Of a stretch of 64,000 bases of DNA, positions 1 to 7,843 are shown one piece after another. Each line of letters begins with the position of its first letter. Positions within the stretch are counted from its first letter, which is position 1. The stretch comes from Rhodococcus sp. HM1 (lineage in GTDB: Bacteria > Actinomycetota > Actinomycetes > Mycobacteriales > Mycobacteriaceae), in NCBI RefSeq assembly GCF_023218075.1, contig NZ_JALPTB010000022.1:1-64000 (forward strand), written 5' to 3'. The translations under genes were made by a program, and so were the position numbers. Under the pieces are notes generated by a model. It made no database searches, was not told the DNA's origin, and saw nothing but the letters and a program-made list of their open reading frames with translations.

Positions 1-13
1 GTATAAGAGACAG
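1..13. other. Sequencing adapter remnant (Tn5 mosaic end)
   Basis: The first 13 bases, GTATAAGAGACAG, equal the last 13 bases of the 19-bp Tn5 mosaic end used in tagmentation libraries. They interrupt the reading frame of the first gene exactly at the edge of the window. This is library sequence, not genome, and it marks the window start as a contig end. Confidence 0.93.
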
Positions 14-889
14 AGGCGGTGGCGGCGCCGGTGCCTGGGACTGCGGGCGCGGCACCGGAGCGGCGGCCCCGGGTGTCCGGGTTTCGGCTTCCGTGCGCGG
101 CGTGGGGCTCGCGACCGCGGACTCCGCCGGCGGCGCGGGTGCCGGCTGCCGCGGTCCCGCTCCGATCGGCACCGGCAGCAGGTCGCCGGTCGAGATGTCG
201 ACGACCGTCAGCTGCGGCACCGAGGTCGCGGCGGGCTGCACGACGAACAATCGCTTCGGATCCAGTCCCTCCCAGCCGTCGCCCGTCAGTTCCGGGGCCG
301 GTGTCAGCACGGGGGCCGTCAACGGTGTGCCGCGTGCACACCGCACTTTCGGGGTGCCGCGATCGTCGACGAGCACGACCGTGCCCGCCTCGAGTACCGA
401 CTGCACGGGGACGACGGTGCCGCTGCGGTACTCGTGCACGGTGACGCGGGTGTCGGCCCGCAGCAGCACCGGTGTCAGCTTGCGGACGTATTCGCGGGCG
501 TCGGTGACCTTCAGGACGCCGAGCCACGCCTCGATCTTCGCGGGATCCTGCTCGAGGCTGTCGACGAGTTCCTGCCGGTCGCACAGTTCGCGCTCGAGGC
601 TGCCGCCGTAGAGCGCGGGGCGGTCCCCGGCGACCGCGGCGGTGCGGTCGTCGGTCACGGCCACCGGATCGCCGGTGCCCTCGACATCCTCGTCGTCGGG
701 TTCCGGCACCACGACCGGGACCTGGGCCGGCAGCAGCAGTCCGGTCCAGGGGTACTGGTCCTGTGCGGTCGCGATCTCGAGTCGCACCGGTTCGGTTCGC
801 TCGGAACCACCCGACGAACATCCACTCACCACGAGCGCGATCAGAACGAGCACCAATCCGAATCCGCGCGCAGCGGCATCGGTGGCCAC
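14..889 (-). CDS. DUF6777 lipoprotein, 3' end missing
   Basis: My translation gives a membrane stretch followed by a lipobox (VVSGC), so the mature protein should be lipid-anchored on the outer face of the membrane. The middle part (LYGGS, a Cys-Asp pair, KLTPVLLRADTRVT, then QSVLEAGTVVLVDD and RCARGTPL) has the pattern of DUF6777, an actinobacterial family of unknown function. The last part is rich in Pro and Ala and runs into the adapter, so the C-terminus is lost. I chose GTG at 889 because a TAGGAT -10 hexamer (901 to 896) lies 6 nt before it with no ribosome site, as expected for a leaderless message. GTG at 895 is the other in-frame choice. It lies downstream of the epoxide hydrolase gene on the same strand but appears to have its own promoter. 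Confidence 0.72.
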
Positions 890-895
890 CCGCAC

Positions 896-901
896 ATCCT
901 A
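896..901 (-). promoter_or_regulatory. -10 element of the DUF6777 gene
   Basis: TAGGAT on the minus strand, six nucleotides before the GTG at 889. It fits the TANNNT actinobacterial -10 pattern and places the transcript start at or next to the start codon. Confidence 0.5.
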
Positions 902-937
902 GGACGGGTTACAAATGCGATCGGTGGATTTGCGGAT

Positions 938-1939
938 TCACCGGAACGGGGTGTCGGGCGATATGTCCTGTGTGGAGAACACCTCCGCCACGAAGTCCAC
1001 GAGCAGTTCGTCGACCCGGCGCGCGCGTTCCATCTGCACGAAGTGACCGGCGCCGTCGAGCAGGTGAACGCCCCTGAGGTCCGGCACCGTCTGCCGCATC
1101 CGCTCCAGCGCGTGCGGTCCGGACATGGTGATGACGGGGTCGTTCGCGCCGGCGACGAACAACGTCGGCACCTCGAGCAGAGCCGGTTCACTTCCCGCCA
1201 CCGCCTCCCAGTTGGCGTCGTAGGCGCGATACCAGGACAGGCCGCCTCCGAATCCGGTTCTCGCGAACACCCTCGCGTAGTGGTCGAGTTCGTCCTCGCT
1301 CAGCCAGTCCCAGGGCAGGTCCGGCGCCTCGGGCAGCACGTCGAGGTAGCCGTTTCCGTCCGACGGGTGCTGCCAGATGTCCAGGTACCGGTATCGGCCG
1401 GACAGCGCGTGGAACAGCCGCTGCAGGAACTCGCGGGGCCGCGCGTCGAGTTCGTGTTCCGCGACCCCCGGGTCCTGGAAGTAGTGCAGGTGCAGGAAGT
1501 GCCGGCGGGCCATCGCCGCGTACAGCTCGGTGGGCCGCGCGGGCAGCGGGTCCGGCGCGTACGGCACGGCGAGCAGGACCAGCCCGGCGACGCGGCTGCG
1601 GTGGCGGAGCGCGGCGGTCCACGTCGCGGGTGCCCCGAAGTCGTGCCCGACCAGAACGGCCCGTTCGATGCCGAGTGCGTCGAGTAGGCCGACGAGACGA
1701 TCCGCGACCACGGCGTTGGTGAACTCGTCGATCGAGGTCGGCCGGTCGGTTCCGCCGTAGCCGGGCATGTCCGGCGCGATGGCCCGGTAACCGGCGGCGG
1801 CGAGTGCGCTCACCTGGTGCCGATAGCTGTATCCGAGACCGGGGAATCCGTGGCACAGCACGACGGCGGGCCGACCGGCGTCACCGGCTTCGGCAATGTT
1901 CCACGTGAAACCATCGACCTCGACGACGACGTTGCGCAT
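938..1939 (-). CDS. Epoxide hydrolase, alpha/beta fold
   Basis: 333 aa, the usual length for soluble epoxide hydrolases. The oxyanion-hole motif HGFPG is near residue 30. The nucleophile elbow is VGHDFGA with Asp at residue 100, so the enzyme works through an ester-forming Asp rather than Ser. A cap-domain tyrosine occurs in HYFQDPG and another in SWYRA, the two ring-opening tyrosines expected in the family. The acid is in GANDPV and the catalytic His in GAGHFVQ. The start overlaps the stop of the isomerase gene by one base (TGATG), so the two are translationally coupled and under the KstR-type operator further upstream. Substrate is unknown; the context suggests a sterol- or lipid-derived epoxide. 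The stretch encoding residues 10-15 contains a parS-like sequence. Confidence 0.85.
   Translation of the reverse strand: MRNVVVEVDGFTWNIAEAGDAGRPAVVLCHGFPGLGYSYRHQVSALAAAGYRAIAPDMPGYGGTDRPTSIDEFTNAVVADRLVGLLDALGIERAVLVGHDFGAPATWTAALRHRSRVAGLVLLAVPYAPDPLPARPTELYAAMARRHFLHLHYFQDPGVAEHELDARPREFLQRLFHALSGRYRYLDIWQHPSDGNGYLDVLPEAPDLPWDWLSEDELDHYARVFARTGFGGGLSWYRAYDANWEAVAGSEPALLEVPTLFVAGANDPVITMSGPHALERMRQTVPDLRGVHLLDGAGHFVQMERARRVDELLVDFVAEVFSTQDISPDTPFR
1897..1912. promoter_or_regulatory. parS-like site inside the epoxide hydrolase gene
   Basis: TGTTCCACGTGAAACC matches the ParB site TGTTTCACGTGAAACA at 14 of 16 positions and keeps the central CCACGTGAAAC core. It lies about 35 kb from the nearest member of the parS cluster. 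Chance occurrence in 64 kb with two or fewer mismatches is roughly 0.02 under even base use (my estimate), but the site is in coding DNA and may be coincidental. Confidence 0.45.
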
Positions 1940-2322
1940 CAGGACGCGGGCACCGTGACCATGTCGTCCTGGTTCCAGTACGCCTTCATCGAGGTGATCT
2001 TCGCGTCGTCGTCGAAGGTCATGACGTCCACGACCTCCATCACGAGGTCCTGCTCGCCGAGGTGCGTGGTGAGGCGGAACAGGAACGCGGCGTTGTTCGC
2101 GGCGATCTTGAGGGTGAGCAGTTCACCGGTCTGCGCGAGCGGCTCGATGACGCCGTAGAACTCGCGCAGCGCCTCCTCGGTGGTGCGCGGTTCGGTGCCG
2201 ACCGGGTCCTCGACGGTCGCGCCCGGCGCGTACAGGGCCAGGACATCGTCGGTCGTGCCCTTCGCGACCGAGCGGATGTAGTTCTCGACGGTCTCGCGGA
2301 TCGCGTCGGTGGTCGGTGCCAT
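1939..2322 (-). CDS. Ketosteroid isomerase-like (SnoaL/NTF2 fold) protein
   Basis: 127 aa, the length of bacterial delta5-3-ketosteroid isomerases. The residues in the positions of the classical triad are all present: Tyr15 in ENYIRS, Asp39 in VEDPVGT, and Asp99 in VVDVMTF (compare Tyr14, Asp38, Asp99 in the Comamonas enzyme). This supports a true steroid or steroid-like isomerase rather than a generic NTF2-fold protein. A strong ribosome site (GAGGAGG, 2327-2333) precedes the ATG. The epoxide hydrolase gene overlaps its stop by one base. A perfect KstR-type palindrome sits 15 bp upstream of the start codon, which predicts derepression during sterol breakdown. The substrate is inferred, not shown. 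Confidence 0.8.
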   Translation of the reverse strand: MAPTTDAIRETVENYIRSVAKGTTDDVLALYAPGATVEDPVGTEPRTTEEALREFYGVIEPLAQTGELLTLKIAANNAAFLFRLTTHLGEQDLVMEVVDVMTFDDDAKITSMKAYWNQDDMVTVPAS

Positions 2323-2337
2323 GAAAGCCTCCTCGAA

Positions 2338-2351
2338 TAGAACATGTTCTA
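2338..2351. promoter_or_regulatory. KstR-type operator
   Basis: TAGAACATGTTCTA is a perfect 14-bp palindrome and fits the published KstR motif TnnAACnnGTTnnA exactly. KstR is the TetR-family repressor of sterol catabolism in mycobacteria and rhodococci. The site is just upstream of the ribosome site of the isomerase gene and overlaps the expected -10 region. Confidence 0.75.
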
Positions 2352-2478
2352 GATCAGGAGACTAGTGTCACCGGAGCCCGCAGACCAGGTCCCGCAGCGA
2401 ATCGGCTCCGCCCCGGCGCGCGGGATGCTTGGCTGACACGAACTGGATGACGCTGCAGGTGCGCCGAGAGGAGTCTTC

Positions 2479-3294
2479 ATGAGCGAGACGGCCGCGTTCA
2501 CCCTCGACGGTCACGGCGGAACCCTGGCCGGACGCCGCTGGCCGGCCGAGAACCCGCGCTATGTCGTGTTGCTGTGCCACGGCTACGGCGAGCACTCCGG
2601 ACGGTACGAGTACGTCGCGACCCGGTTCGCCGCCGACGGCGCCACGGTCTACGCGATCGACCACGTCGGGCACGGACTCAGCGACGGCGAGCGGGTCCTC
2701 GTCGAGGACTTCGAGAAGGTCGTCGACGACTTCCACCTGCTCGATCTGACCGCGCGGCGCGAGAATCCCGGCCTGCCCGTCGTGCTCGTCGGGCATTCGA
2801 TGGGCGGGATGATCGCCGCGCGCTACGCCCAGCGATACGGCGACAGCCTCGCCGCGGTCGTCCTGTCCGCGCCGGTGCTCGGCACCTGGGCCGCGGTCGA
2901 CGCCCTGCTCGCCGCCGACGAGATTCCCGACACGCCCATCGACCCGGACACGCTCTCCCGCGACCCGGCGGTGGGCCGCGCCTACGTCGCCGACCCCCTC
3001 GTGTGGCACGGCCCGTTCAAACGGCCCACGGTGCAGGCACTGAAGAACTGCCTCGACACCATCTCCGCGGCCGGTCCCGTTGATTCGGTTCCGGTGCTGT
3101 GGCTGCACGGCTCCGACGACGGCCTGGTTCCGATCGAGGGCACCGTGCAGGGCTGGGGGACGTACTCCGGTGCGCAGGCACGGTCCGGCACGTACACCGG
3201 TGCGCGCCACGAGATCTTCAACGAGACCAACCGCGACGAGGTCCTCGGGGACGTGCTCGACTTCGTGAACAGCGTTCTGCCGGAACGGAACTGA
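2479..3294 (+). CDS. Monoacylglycerol lipase
   Basis: 271 aa serine hydrolase of the Rv0183/monoglyceride lipase type. HGYGEHSGRY (residues 34-43) is the family-typical oxyanion segment, GHSMGG near residue 108 carries the Ser nucleophile, GSDDG carries the Asp and ARHEIFNE the His. It should release glycerol and fatty acid from monoacylglycerols. Its ATG follows a GAGAGGAG ribosome site at 2466-2473. It is divergent from the KSI gene and convergent with leuS. The last codons form the left arm of a 16-bp hairpin, so terminator and coding end overlap. Confidence 0.9.
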   Translation: MSETAAFTLDGHGGTLAGRRWPAENPRYVVLLCHGYGEHSGRYEYVATRFAADGATVYAIDHVGHGLSDGERVLVEDFEKVVDDFHLLDLTARRENPGLPVVLVGHSMGGMIAARYAQRYGDSLAAVVLSAPVLGTWAAVDALLAADEIPDTPIDPDTLSRDPAVGRAYVADPLVWHGPFKRPTVQALKNCLDTISAAGPVDSVPVLWLHGSDDGLVPIEGTVQGWGTYSGAQARSGTYTGARHEIFNETNRDEVLGDVLDFVNSVLPERN

Positions 3295-3310
3295 TCCGGC
3301 AGAACGCTGT
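3269..3310. terminator. Bidirectional hairpin between lipase gene and leuS
   Basis: A perfect 16-bp inverted repeat (3269-3284 and 3295-3310) with a 10-nt loop. The left arm is inside the last codons of the lipase gene and the stop codon lies in the loop. It serves both convergent genes. Confidence 0.75.
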
Positions 3311-3327
3311 CACCCGGAATCGGTGGG

Positions 3328-6177
3328 TCAGCGCACCACGTTGATCATCTTGCCGGGCACCACGATCACCTTGCGGGGCGCGGCACCGGCGAGCAGCTCG
3401 ACGATCTTCTCGTCCGCCAGCGCCGCCGCCTCGATCGCGTCGGGCTTCGCATCGGCGGGCACCGTGATGCGGCTGCGCACCTTGCCGTTGACCTGGATCG
3501 GGTACTCGACGCTGTCCTCGACGAGCCACTTCTCGTCGGCGACGGGGAACGGACCGTGCGCGAGCGACTCGGTGTGCCCGAGCCGCGACCACAGTTCCTC
3601 CGCGAGGTGCGGCGCCACCGGCGCGAGCATCGACACGAGCGGCTCGACCGCGGTCCGCGGCGCGCCGTCCGGGTACGTCTTGGTGAGGTGGTTGGTGTAC
3701 TCGATGAGCTTCGCGATCGCGGTGTTGTCCCGGAGGTTCGCGTAGTCGTCGGACACACCCGCGATGGTGCGGTTCAGCGCACGCAGCGTGTCCTCGGCCG
3801 GCTCGACGGCGGTGACGCGCACCGCGCCGGTCTCCTCGTCGATCGCGGCGCGCCACACGCGCTGCAGGAAGCGGTGGGCACCGACGACGTCCTTGGTCGC
3901 CCACGGGCGGGACTGGTCGAGCGGACCCATCGACATCTCGTACACGCGCAGCGTGTCGGCACCGTAGTCGTCGCAGATCTCGTCCGGCGCAACGGAATTC
4001 TTCAGGGACTTGCCCATCTTCCCGTACTCGCGGTTGACCCGCTCGCCGTTGTGGAAGTACTCGCCGTCGCGCTCGTCGACCTCGTCGGCGGGAACGTAGA
4101 CGCCGCGCGAGTCGGTGTAGGCGTACGCCTGGATGTAGCCCTGGTTGAACAGGCGGCGATACGGCTCCGAGGACGTGACGTAGCCGAGGTCGAACAGCAC
4201 CTTGTGCCAGAACCGCGCGTACAGCAGGTGCAGCACGGCGTGCTCGACACCGCCGACGTACAGATCCACACCGCCCGGGTCGTTCGGGCCGTGAATCTCC
4301 GGCCGCGGACCGGTCCAGTACGCCTCGTTCTCCTTGGCGCAGAACTCGTCCGGGTTCGTCGGGTCGATGTAGCGCAGCTGGTACCACGAGCTGCCCGCCC
4401 ACTGCGGCATGACGTTCGTGTCGCGGGTGTAGCGCTGCAGGCCGTCGCCGAGATCGAGGTCCACCTCGACCCACTCGGTCGCCTTCGCGAGCGGCGGCGA
4501 CGGCTCCGAGTCGGCGTCGTCCGGGTCGAACGACACCGGCGCGTAGTCCTTCACATCCGGAAGCTCAACGGGCAGCATCGATTCCGGCAGCGGGTGCGGG
4601 CGTCCGTCGGCGGAGTACACGATCGGGAAGGGCTCGCCCCAGTAGCGCTGACGCGCGAACAGCCAGTCGCGCAGCTTGTACTGGATGGTGCCGGTGCCGG
4701 CACCCGATTCCTCGAGCTTCGCGACGATCGTCTTCTTCGCGTCCGCGACGGCGAGACCGTCGAGGTAGTCGGAGTTCACCAGCACACCGTCGCCGGTGTA
4801 CGCCTCGGCGGTGATGTCGCCGCCGGAGATGACCTCGCGGATCGGCAGGCCGAACGCGGTCGCGAACTCCCAGTCGCGCTGGTCGTGTCCGGGCACGGCC
4901 ATGATCGCGCCGGTGCCGTAGCCGGTGAGCACATAGTCCGCGATGAACACCGGCAGCTTCTCGCCGTTGACCGGGTTCACGGCGTACGCGCCGAGGAAGA
5001 CGCCCGTCTTCTCCTTGCTCTCCTGCCGCTCCAGATCGGACTTGGCGGCGATCGAGGCGCGGTAGCCGGCGACGGCCTCGGCCGGGGTGGCGGCGCCACC
5101 GGTCCAGCGCTCGTCGACGCCCTCGGGCCACGCGCCGCCGACGATCTCGTCGACCAGGGCATGCTCGGGCGCGAGCGTGACGTAGCTGGCGCCGAACAGG
5201 GTGTCGGGGCGGGTCGTGAAGACCTCGATCTCGGCGTCCTCGTGGCCGTCGACGGCGAACTTCACCTGGGCGCCGTGGCTGCGGCCGATCCAGTTGCGCT
5301 GCATCGTCTTGACCTTGTCCGGCCAGTCCAGGAACTCGAGATCGTCGATGAGACGGTCGGAGTACGCGGTGATGCGCATCATCCACTGCCGCAGGTTCTT
5401 CCGGAACACGGGGAAGTTGCCGCGCTCGGAGCGGCCCTCGGCGGTGACCTCCTCGTTCGCGAGTACGGTGCCCAGGCCGGGGCACCAGTTGACCAGCGAA
5501 TCCGAGCGGTACACCAGGCGGTAGGCGTCGAGCGCGTCCTGCTTCTCGGCGTCCGACAGCGCGGCCCAGTCGCGGCCGTCGTCGAGGGTGCGGGCACCGG
5601 ACTCGAGTTCGGACTCGAGTTCCGAGATGCGGCGGGCCTTTCCGGCCTCCGTGTCGTACCACGCGTTGTAGATGGTCAGGAAGATCCACTGCGTCCAGTG
5701 GTAGAAGTCCACGTCGGTGGTCGCGACGGCACGACGCTCGTCGTGGCCGAGGCCGAGACGGCGCAGCTGCCGCTTCATGTTCGCGATGTTCGCCTCGGTC
5801 GTGGTGCGCGGATGCGTGCCGGTCTGCACGGCGTACTGCTCGGCCGGCAGACCGAACGAGTCGTAACCGAGCGTGTGCAGGACGTTGTGGCCCAGCATGC
5901 GGTGGTAGCGCGCATAGACGTCGGTGGCGATGTAACCGAGCGGATGCCCGACGTGCAGGCCCGAACCGGACGGGTACGGGAACATGTCCTGCACGAACAG
6001 CTTGTCGGCGGGCACGTCGCCGGCCAGGGGGCCGACCGGGTTCGGCGCTTCGAACGTGCCGCGTTCGCGCCACAGCTCCTGCCAGCGCTGCTCGATCCGC
6101 CCGGCAAGCTCGGCGGTGTACCGATGCTGCGGGGTGGCGTCGGACGACGGAGTGGAAGTCTGATCAGGACGAGTCAC
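3328..6177 (-). CDS. leuS: Leucyl-tRNA synthetase
   Basis: 949 aa class I synthetase that charges tRNA-Leu. The HIGH-type signature is HVGH in the segment [12 protein letters not shown] near residue 75, and the KMSKS-type signature is KMGKS near residue 720. Between them lies the long CP1 editing insert, which removes mischarged isoleucine and norvaline. The C-terminal anticodon-binding part ends in VPGKMINVV. The start is GTG at 6177, without a clear ribosome site. I see no T-box leader in the 104-bp divergent gap to the SdpI-like gene. Confidence 0.97.
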   Translation of the reverse strand: MTRPDQTSTPSSDATPQHRYTAELAGRIEQRWQELWRERGTFEAPNPVGPLAGDVPADKLFVQDMFPYPSGSGLHVGHPLGYIATDVYARYHRMLGHNVLHTLGYDSFGLPAEQYAVQTGTHPRTTTEANIANMKRQLRRLGLGHDERRAVATTDVDFYHWTQWIFLTIYNAWYDTEAGKARRISELESELESGARTLDDGRDWAALSDAEKQDALDAYRLVYRSDSLVNWCPGLGTVLANEEVTAEGRSERGNFPVFRKNLRQWMMRITAYSDRLIDDLEFLDWPDKVKTMQRNWIGRSHGAQVKFAVDGHEDAEIEVFTTRPDTLFGASYVTLAPEHALVDEIVGGAWPEGVDERWTGGAATPAEAVAGYRASIAAKSDLERQESKEKTGVFLGAYAVNPVNGEKLPVFIADYVLTGYGTGAIMAVPGHDQRDWEFATAFGLPIREVISGGDITAEAYTGDGVLVNSDYLDGLAVADAKKTIVAKLEESGAGTGTIQYKLRDWLFARQRYWGEPFPIVYSADGRPHPLPESMLPVELPDVKDYAPVSFDPDDADSEPSPPLAKATEWVEVDLDLGDGLQRYTRDTNVMPQWAGSSWYQLRYIDPTNPDEFCAKENEAYWTGPRPEIHGPNDPGGVDLYVGGVEHAVLHLLYARFWHKVLFDLGYVTSSEPYRRLFNQGYIQAYAYTDSRGVYVPADEVDERDGEYFHNGERVNREYGKMGKSLKNSVAPDEICDDYGADTLRVYEMSMGPLDQSRPWATKDVVGAHRFLQRVWRAAIDEETGAVRVTAVEPAEDTLRALNRTIAGVSDDYANLRDNTAIAKLIEYTNHLTKTYPDGAPRTAVEPLVSMLAPVAPHLAEELWSRLGHTESLAHGPFPVADEKWLVEDSVEYPIQVNGKVRSRITVPADAKPDAIEAAALADEKIVELLAGAAPRKVIVVPGKMINVVR

Positions 6178-6268
6178 GGCGGTCGCTATCTACTTGGCTG
6201 GCGTCTGTTACCTCCGACCAGGGTAGAACGTGGCCGAACCCGACCGGACCGGCGGCTGCGTCCGGCGG

Positions 6269-6274
6269 TATCCT
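6269..6274 (+). promoter_or_regulatory. -10 element of the SdpI-like gene
   Basis: TATCCT lies seven nucleotides before the GTG start and there is no ribosome site, which suggests a leaderless transcript. Confidence 0.5.
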
Positions 6275-6281
6275 GGTCGCC

Positions 6282-6686
6282 GTGTTGATCGTCGCCATCG
6301 TGCTGTTCGTACTCGCCCTCGCTGTCGGTGTCGTCGCCGTCGCCGGGCTCACCGGACGGCTCGGACGCAACCGTTGGGCAGGTGTCCGCACCGCGGACAC
6401 GCTGCGCGACGACGAGACGTTCGCCCTGGCCAACAAGGTCGCGGCCCCCAGCATCCTCGGTTCCGCCGTGCTGCTCGTCGCCGGTGGTGTCGCCGCGCTG
6501 ACGCTGCCGACCGTCGCCGGTGTCGTCGCCGTCGTCGTCACGATCGTGGCGGCGTTCGCCACGGCCGGGGCCGGCGGATCCATCGCGGCGCGGGTGGCCG
6601 CTGCCACCAAGCCCGAGGAGACCGAGGGCTGCGGCACCTCGTGCGGCGCGTGCAGCCTGCGCGGCGCGTGCGAGCCCACCGCCTGA
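6282..6686 (+). CDS. SdpI-family membrane protein with C-terminal cysteine cluster
   Basis: 134 aa with three hydrophobic segments (about residues 2-26, 58-77 and 80-98). The segment GRLGRNRWAGVRTADT followed by ANKVAAP is the signature of the SdpI domain, first known from the Bacillus immunity protein for the SdpC toxin. The C-terminus is unusual: four cysteines (CGTSCGACSLRGAC) within the last 20 residues, which could bind a metal or be redox active. The next gene encodes a DUF1648 protein, the other module found in full-length SdpI. No toxin gene is visible nearby, so an immunity role is not supported. Confidence 0.75.
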   Translation: MLIVAIVLFVLALAVGVVAVAGLTGRLGRNRWAGVRTADTLRDDETFALANKVAAPSILGSAVLLVAGGVAALTLPTVAGVVAVVVTIVAAFATAGAGGSIAARVAAATKPEETEGCGTSCGACSLRGACEPTA

Positions 6687-6746
6687 CGACGGTCGGCGCC
6701 TGACGACACACGTCTCGGGCACTCTCGCGGATCGTCCCGCAGTCCC

Positions 6747-6752
6747 TACTCT
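6747..6752 (+). promoter_or_regulatory. -10 element of the DUF1648 gene
   Basis: TACTCT lies six nucleotides before the GTG start at 6759, with no ribosome site in between. Confidence 0.45.
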
Positions 6753-6758
6753 GGGCCG

Positions 6759-7721
6759 GTGACGACCCGCCGCATCATCGATCCCGCCGGTGCACTGTTC
6801 GGCATCGCCCTTCCGATCGCCGCCGCCGTGGCCGCGGTGCTGGTCACCGCTGCGTGGGAACCTCGCCTGCCCGCCGCGATCGCGACGCACTGGTCCGGTC
6901 CGGACCCGGACGGGTTCTCCTCGCCGATGTCGAACGCGTGGACGATCGCCCTGGTCATCGTGCTGGTCGGTGGCGGTTGCAGCGCGATCGCGGCGCTCGC
7001 GCAGGCCATGCTGATGATGCGGCGGTACATGCTCGTCGTCGGGCTGGGCGTCACCGGACTGCTGGTGACCATCCACGTGACCATGCTGGCGGCGCAGCTG
7101 GACCTTTCCGACGCGGCGCAGGCGCAGCTGCCGATGTGGTCGATCGGCCTCGGCGTTCTGCTCGGTGTCGCGGTCGGGCTCGTCGGTGCCGCGCTGCTCC
7201 GGGACTACCGGGAGCGGGTCCCGGCGACCGCTGCCCCTGACGCGAAGCTCCCTCGCGGTCGCGTCGAGTTGCCGATCGTCGACCAGGTCGGGACCGGCAC
7301 CCGCACCACGGCCGTGCTGGCACTCGTGGTGCTGGGCCCGGCCGTGCTCGTGTGCTGGTCCGCCGGCTCCTGGTGGCCGCTCGCAATCTTCCTGCCGGTC
7401 GGGGTGCTGGTGCTGAGCCTGCTGCGGTTCCGGGTGACCGTCGACGAGGCCGGCGTGCGCGTGCGCAACCTCGGCATGACGGCGGTCGAATACGGCCTCG
7501 ACGAGATGATCGGTGCGAAGGTCACCGAGACCCGGCCGTTCGAGGACTGGGGCGGCTGGGGGCTGCGCGCCAAGGGCCGCGGCCGGTACGGACTGGTCAC
7601 CAACACGGGCCCGGCGCTGGTGTTCACCACCGCGGGCGGTCACGAGTTCACCGTGACCACGGAGCGGGCGCAGGAGATGGCCGGGGCGCTCAACAGCCTC
7701 GCCGACGCTCGCGTCCGCTGA
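6759..7721 (+). CDS. DUF1648-type integral membrane protein
   Basis: 320 aa. The N-terminal part matches DUF1648: a membrane helix, then LPAAIATHWSGPDPDGFSS, the conserved (I/T)HW-G-pDgf pattern. About six membrane segments follow (around residues 12-32, 60-85, 90-115, 130-148, 190-225), and a soluble C-terminal domain (about 235-320) that resembles PH-like membrane-associated modules. Function is unknown. It follows the SdpI-like gene by 72 bp but has its own likely promoter. Confidence 0.65.
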   Translation: MTTRRIIDPAGALFGIALPIAAAVAAVLVTAAWEPRLPAAIATHWSGPDPDGFSSPMSNAWTIALVIVLVGGGCSAIAALAQAMLMMRRYMLVVGLGVTGLLVTIHVTMLAAQLDLSDAAQAQLPMWSIGLGVLLGVAVGLVGAALLRDYRERVPATAAPDAKLPRGRVELPIVDQVGTGTRTTAVLALVVLGPAVLVCWSAGSWWPLAIFLPVGVLVLSLLRFRVTVDEAGVRVRNLGMTAVEYGLDEMIGAKVTETRPFEDWGGWGLRAKGRGRYGLVTNTGPALVFTTAGGHEFTVTTERAQEMAGALNSLADARVR

Positions 7722-7843
7722 ACTCCGCGCCGGAATCCCGAACCGGCCGAGCTACGGGAAACGGGGACATCGTACGGACCGGTCCGGTTCAATGGAATGC
7801 GAATTTCCATGGAGCACAATCGACCGGATGCCCGGAGGTTCCA

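Noticed and set aside
3556-6288. A 910-codon open frame on the plus strand opposite leuS
   Set aside because: High GC keeps the antisense frames open. The translation is Arg/Val/Asp-rich with no family motifs, while leuS on the other strand is complete.
7779-7788. GGACCGGTCC palindrome before gadB as an operator
   Set aside because: A short GC-rich palindrome is expected by chance in this DNA and there is no neighbouring regulator.
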